64,000 nucleotides of DNA, taken from NCBI RefSeq assembly GCF_003752025.1, contig NZ_RJKR01000008.1:186001-250000 (forward strand), in the 5' to 3' direction. Made by a program: the position numbers and the translations under genes. Of this stretch, positions 60,942 to 64,000 are shown in pieces. Origin of the DNA: Curtobacterium sp. PhB115 (GTDB lineage Bacteria; Actinomycetota; Actinomycetes; Actinomycetales; Microbacteriaceae). The notes beneath the pieces were generated by a model. The model did not search any database and was not told the DNA's origin. It saw only the letters and a program-made list of their open reading frames with translations. Every line of letters begins with the position of its first letter. Positions within the stretch are counted from its first letter, which is position 1.

Positions 60942-61001
60942 GCACAACCAAAGTGCATCGGAACCGTGGGAATCCGCGGTTCCGATGCACTTTGGTTGTG
61001 C
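60942..61001. terminator. Perfect 25-bp hairpin between convergent genes
   Basis: The left arm 60942-60966 (starting GCACAACCAAAGTGCATCGG) and the right arm 60977-61001 (ending CACTTTGGTTGTGC) are fully complementary over 25 bp with a 10-nt loop. The arms are much richer in A/T than the surrounding DNA. It lies 34 bp after the FMN reductase stop and 38 bp before the stop of the convergent dehydrogenase, so it can act as a bidirectional terminator; its length and base composition also fit a mobile palindromic element. Confidence 0.9.
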
Positions 61002-61039
61002 CCGACGTCGCCGCGCGCCGCGCCGCCGCGAGGGCCCGC

Positions 61040-62092
61040 CTACGGCGCGGGGACCGCCACGGTCTCGCCGGACGCCGCCGACCGCCGCGCTGCGTCGAGC
61101 ACCTCGACCACGTGCACCGCGTCGTCCACGGGCACCGGCACCGAGCCGAGGCCCCGTACCGCACGGCCGAACCGCTCGTAGTAGTCCGTGTAGGAACTCT
61201 GCGCCGAAGGCACCTCGACCGTGCCGGACTCCGTCGTCAGCGTCCCCGGCGACGGCTCGATGCCCCAGCCCGATCGGTCGTCCGACGGCGATGCCCCCGC
61301 GACCGCAGCCTGCGCCTGCACGTCGGTGCTCGTGGCCTCGTACGTCCCGTCCACCCCGTCGAGGCGGAGTCGTCGCGCCGGCAGCCACCCGGCCTTGTTC
61401 GACGTGAGCACGGACTCGACACCGGACACGTGGGTCGCGGTCAGCGTGAACCCCGCGTCGATGGGTCCGTCCTGGTCGCGGCCGAGGCTGCGGGCGTCGC
61501 GGAGGTCGAGCGTGCACGACACCCGCGCGATCGGCCCGAACAGTGACACGGCCTGATCGACCAGGTGCGAGCCGATGTCGGAGAGCACCCCGCCACCGAT
61601 CCCGGTCGCGATGCCGTGCCGCTCGACCATGTCGAAGCGTGACCAGAAGCGCAACGGCGTCCCGATCTGCCCCGAGTCGAGCACGCCGCGCAGGGTGACG
61701 AGGTCGGTGTCCCACCGGCGGTTGTGGAACGGCGTGATCAGCACGCTGGCGTCGGCCGCGGCCTGCCGGATCGCGCGCGCGGTCTCCGGGTCCGGGGCGA
61801 ACGGCTTGTCCGCGACGACGGCGACACCGGCTGCGATCGCTTCGAGCACGAGGTCCCGGCGGGTCGACGGGGGAGTGGTGATGACGACAGCGTCGACGCC
61901 GGCCGTGATCAGCGCACCGAGGGAGTCGTGCACGGGGACGCCCGGCACGTCACCCTCGAGCTGTTCCCGCTTCGCCGCGGAGCGCGCGACGACGCCGACG
62001 AGTTCGACGTCCTCCGCGTCCAGGAGGAAGGGGCGGTGGAACGCCCGCCCTCCGATGCCGTAGCCGACGAGACCGATGCGCACTTTGTCCAT
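61040..62092 (-). CDS. Gfo/Idh/MocA-family oxidoreductase
   Basis: A 350-residue NAD(P)-dependent sugar or sugar-acid dehydrogenase: RIGLVGYGIGGRAFHRPFL (dinucleotide loop GxGxxG), AVVITTPPSTRRDLVLEAIAAGVAVVADKPFAPDPETA with the catalytic Lys in DKP, and GGGVLSDIGSHLVDQAVSLFG with the conserved Asp/His. The overall style is close to YdgJ/YvaA-type scyllo-inositol dehydrogenases. ATG 62092 is preceded by TAGGTT at 7 nt (62100-62105, minus strand), so it is probably leaderless. Confidence 0.92.
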   Translation of the reverse strand: MDKVRIGLVGYGIGGRAFHRPFLLDAEDVELVGVVARSAAKREQLEGDVPGVPVHDSLGALITAGVDAVVITTPPSTRRDLVLEAIAAGVAVVADKPFAPDPETARAIRQAAADASVLITPFHNRRWDTDLVTLRGVLDSGQIGTPLRFWSRFDMVERHGIATGIGGGVLSDIGSHLVDQAVSLFGPIARVSCTLDLRDARSLGRDQDGPIDAGFTLTATHVSGVESVLTSNKAGWLPARRLRLDGVDGTYEATSTDVQAQAAVAGASPSDDRSGWGIEPSPGTLTTESGTVEVPSAQSSYTDYYERFGRAVRGLGSVPVPVDDAVHVVEVLDAARRSAASGETVAVPAP

Positions 62093-62120
62093 ACATATGA
62101 ACCTAGGCGCGTCGCCCGCT

Positions 62121-62561
62121 TCAGAGCAAGGACGCGACGTGCGCGACCGCGAGTCGGTAGCCGTCGGCACCCGCGCCGGCGATGACCGCCGTCGCAGCGG
62201 TCGCCACGTGATCGACGTGCCGGAACGGCTCACGCTTCCACGTGTTCGACAGGTGCACCTCGACCACCGGGACGGAGAGGGCCTCGACCGCGTCGTGGAG
62301 CGCGACGGAGGTGTGGGCGTAGGCAGCGGGGTTGATGACGACGGCAGCGAAGTCGTCGAGCGCCTCGTGCAGCCACTCGACCAGCTCGCCCTCGCGGTTC
62401 GTCTGCCGGAAGTCGGCGTCCAGGCCGTGCACCGCCGCCTCGGTGTGCACGATCGCCTCGAGTTCGGCGAGCGTCACGGTCCCGTACTGCTCCGGATCGC
62501 GCCGTCCGAGGATGTCGAGGTTCGGTCCGTTGAGGACGAGGATGCGCACCGGGTCGGTCAT
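62121..62561 (-). CDS. aroQ: 3-dehydroquinate dehydratase, type II
   Basis: A 146-residue type II dehydroquinase of the shikimate pathway: RILVLNGPNLDILGRRDPEQYGTVTLAELE (catalytic Arg and Tyr loop), FRQTNREGELVEWLHEA, VVINPAAYAHTSVALHDAV (substrate Asn/His/Thr), EVHLSN and FRHVDHVA. Normal length. TACGCT lies 6 nt before ATG 62561 (62568-62573, minus strand), indicating a leaderless mRNA. The gene ends 28 bp before the dehydrogenase start on the same strand. Confidence 0.96.
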   Translation of the reverse strand: MTDPVRILVLNGPNLDILGRRDPEQYGTVTLAELEAIVHTEAAVHGLDADFRQTNREGELVEWLHEALDDFAAVVINPAAYAHTSVALHDAVEALSVPVVEVHLSNTWKREPFRHVDHVATAATAVIAGAGADGYRLAVAHVASLL

Positions 62562-62700
62562 GGATCGAGCGTACCGACGTGCTCGGAGCCATGACGTCCG
62601 CGATGTATACCCCGGCTATGTGAACGGTCACAATTCGGTGTAACGTTCCCGTCCGGGTCGGCTGAGTTGCCGACTGCAACACACTGACGTGGAGATGTGA
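62562..62700 (+). promoter_or_regulatory. Divergent promoter region of aroQ and the symporter
   Basis: The 139-bp spacer holds the leaderless aroQ promoter at the left. On the right is a GTGAACGGTCAC inverted repeat (62620-62631, GTGA/TCAC) followed by a TAACGT -10-like box at 62640-62645 for the symporter. The inverted repeat just upstream of the box looks like an operator. Confidence 0.5.
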
Positions 62701-64000
62701 ATGGTTCTCGCTGCAGCGAACACAGGGATCCGGCTCGATCTGGGCTGGGTCGACTACGTGATGGTGATCGTGTACTTCGCGGTCGTCATCGGGATCGGGT
62801 TCACCGCCCGGAAGCAAGTCCGCACGAGCATGGACTTCTTCCTCTCGGGTCGGTCGATGCCCGCGTGGATCACGGGCCTCGCCTTCGTGTCCGCGAACCT
62901 CGGCGCGACCGAGATCCTCGGCATGGCCGCGAACGGCGCCCAGATCGGCATGGCGACCCTGCACTACTACCTCGTCGGCGCGGTGCCGGCGATGGTGTTC
63001 CTCGGGCTCGTGATGATGCCCTTCTACTACGGCTCCAAGGTCCGCAGCGTGCCGGAGTTCATGCTCCGTCGCTTCGGCAAGGCCCCGCACCTGGTGAACT
63101 CGATCGCGTTCGCGGTGTCGAACGTCCTCATCGCGGGCATCAACCTCTACGCGATGGCCATCGTGATCGAGGCGATGCTCGGCTGGCCCGAGTGGATCGC
63201 CATCATCGTCTCCGCGGGCTTCGTCCTCGTCTACATCACCCTCGGTGGCCTCTCCAGCGCGATCTACAACGAGGTCATGCAGTTCTTCGTGATCCTCGCC
63301 GGGCTCATCCCGCTGACGATCGTCGGTCTGCACCGTGTCGGCGGCTGGGACGGCCTGAAGTCGGCCATCGTCGAGACCCAGGGCGTGCAGCACCTGCAGG
63401 CGTGGGCGGGCACCGGCTTCGGCGACGTCACGAACCCGATCGGTGCGAACTGGCTCGCCATCGTCCTCGGCCTCGGCTTCGTGCTCGGCTTCGGCTACTG
63501 GACCACGAACTTCACCGAGGTGCAGCGCGCGTTCTCGGCGAAGAACATGTCCGCCGCCCGTCGCACGCCGCTCATCGCCGCGATCCCGAAGCTCTTCATC
63601 CCGGCCATCGTCGTGGTCCCCGGCCTGATCGCCGCGGCCGTCGTCGGCAACCAGTTCGCCGACGGGTCGCTCACCTACAACGACGCGATCCCGAAGCTCA
63701 TCCAGATGTACCTGCCGACCGGTGTGCTCGGCGTCGCCGTGACCGGTCTGCTCGCCTCGTTCATGGCGGGCATGGCGGCGAACGTCTCCTCGTTCAACAC
63801 CGTCTTCACGTACGACATCTGGCAGCGCTACATCAAGCCGAACATGCCCGACATCCACTACCTGAAGACCGGGCGCTGGGTGACCGTCGTCGGTGTCCTG
63901 GTGGGCATCGCGACCGCGTTCATCGCCGCGCAGGCGTCGAACATCATGACGTACATGCAGACGCTGTTCTCGTTCTTCAACGCGCCGCTGTTCGCCGTGT
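62701..64000 (+). CDS. Sodium:solute symporter family transporter (3' end outside window)
   Basis: The first 433 residues of an SSS-family transporter with about eleven helices in view. Diagnostic stretches: VDYVMVIVYFAVVIGIGFTARK, the SxDFFLSGRSMPAWITGLAFVSANLGATEILGMAANGAQIG signature (helices 1-2), GGLSSAIYNEVMQFFVILAGLIPLTIVG, and MAGMAANVSSFNTVFTYDIWQRY. It resembles SglT-like sodium/sugar co-transporters. A GGAG site 10 nt before the ATG supports the start. The frame is still open at the last base. Confidence 0.93.
   Translation, partial: MVLAAANTGIRLDLGWVDYVMVIVYFAVVIGIGFTARKQVRTSMDFFLSGRSMPAWITGLAFVSANLGATEILGMAANGAQIGMATLHYYLVGAVPAMVFLGLVMMPFYYGSKVRSVPEFMLRRFGKAPHLVNSIAFAVSNVLIAGINLYAMAIVIEAMLGWPEWIAIIVSAGFVLVYITLGGLSSAIYNEVMQFFVILAGLIPLTIVGLHRVGGWDGLKSAIVETQGVQHLQAWAGTGFGDVTNPIGANWLAIVLGLGFVLGFGYWTTNFTEVQRAFSAKNMSAARRTPLIAAIPKLFIPAIVVVPGLIAAAVVGNQFADGSLTYNDAIPKLIQMYLPTGVLGVAVTGLLASFMAGMAANVSSFNTVFTYDIWQRYIKPNMPDIHYLKTGRWVTVVGVLVGIATAFIAAQASNIMTYMQTLFSFFNAPLFAV

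Overview
The window comes from a very GC-rich actinobacterium, most likely of the family Microbacteriaceae and close to Curtobacterium. This rests on the heavy G/C third-position bias, frequent GTG starts, ATGA/GTGA stop-start overlaps, leaderless starts preceded by a TANNNT box, and the gene families present (DUF4166, NRDE/TANGO2-like, MSMEG_6728-like, LAL regulators, NrtR-nadABC). The genus is inferred from general character; no database comparison was possible. The window looks like ordinary chromosome with many small accessory operons. No tRNA, rRNA, prophage, transposase or CRISPR array was seen.

Layout. 0-8 kb: small membrane and stress-type genes, two MFS exporters, an SRPBCC/DUF4166 pair, a phosphotransferase and a divergent acetolactate-decarboxylase-like protein. 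8-15 kb: two giant LAL-type LuxR regulators flank an MFS exporter. 15.2-18.1 kb: a translationally coupled aquaporin - DyP peroxidase - encapsulin operon. It encodes a protein nanocompartment, its cargo (carrying the loading peptide) and a channel with an unusual selectivity filter. 18-25 kb: lipoprotein/SnoaL/VOC operon, DUF1275, PrsW, an oxidoreductase - 34-aa peptide - FAD monooxygenase operon, and LtrA. 25-31 kb: secreted transglycosylase, MarR and GntR regulators, a DoxX/DUF2071/DUF1810 operon, coaBC. 31-38 kb: SDR, LLM flavin monooxygenase, a PPOX protein and a PIG-V-like mannosyltransferase, separated by repeat-rich spacers. 38-43.5 kb: a five-gene catabolic operon (PLP ammonia-lyase-like, IclR, KDG kinase, KDPG aldolase, D-aminoacylase) that would turn an N-acyl amino sugar acid into pyruvate and glyceraldehyde-3-phosphate. 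43.6-52.6 kb: MFS pumps, the metQNI methionine importer, an RNA 2H phosphoesterase and an alditol oxidase. 53-59 kb: the de novo NAD operon nrtR-nadA-nadB-nadC-cysteine desulfurase behind a large palindrome. 59-64 kb: small genes, FMN reductase, Gfo/Idh/MocA dehydrogenase, aroQ, and the start of a sodium:solute symporter cut by the window end.

Two features run through the whole window. First, short tandem repeats occur inside coding sequence, always with a unit that is a multiple of three (6, 9, 12, 18 or 30 bp). They lengthen loops, linkers or C-termini in at least seven proteins, most strikingly the encapsulin E-loop. Second, gene spacers carry families of palindromic and tandem elements: a GGAGGC/GCCTCC REP-like family, three 144-bp units in tandem, and long perfect hairpins. 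Nine genes show a TANNNT box 6-7 nt before the start codon and so are probably translated from leaderless mRNAs.
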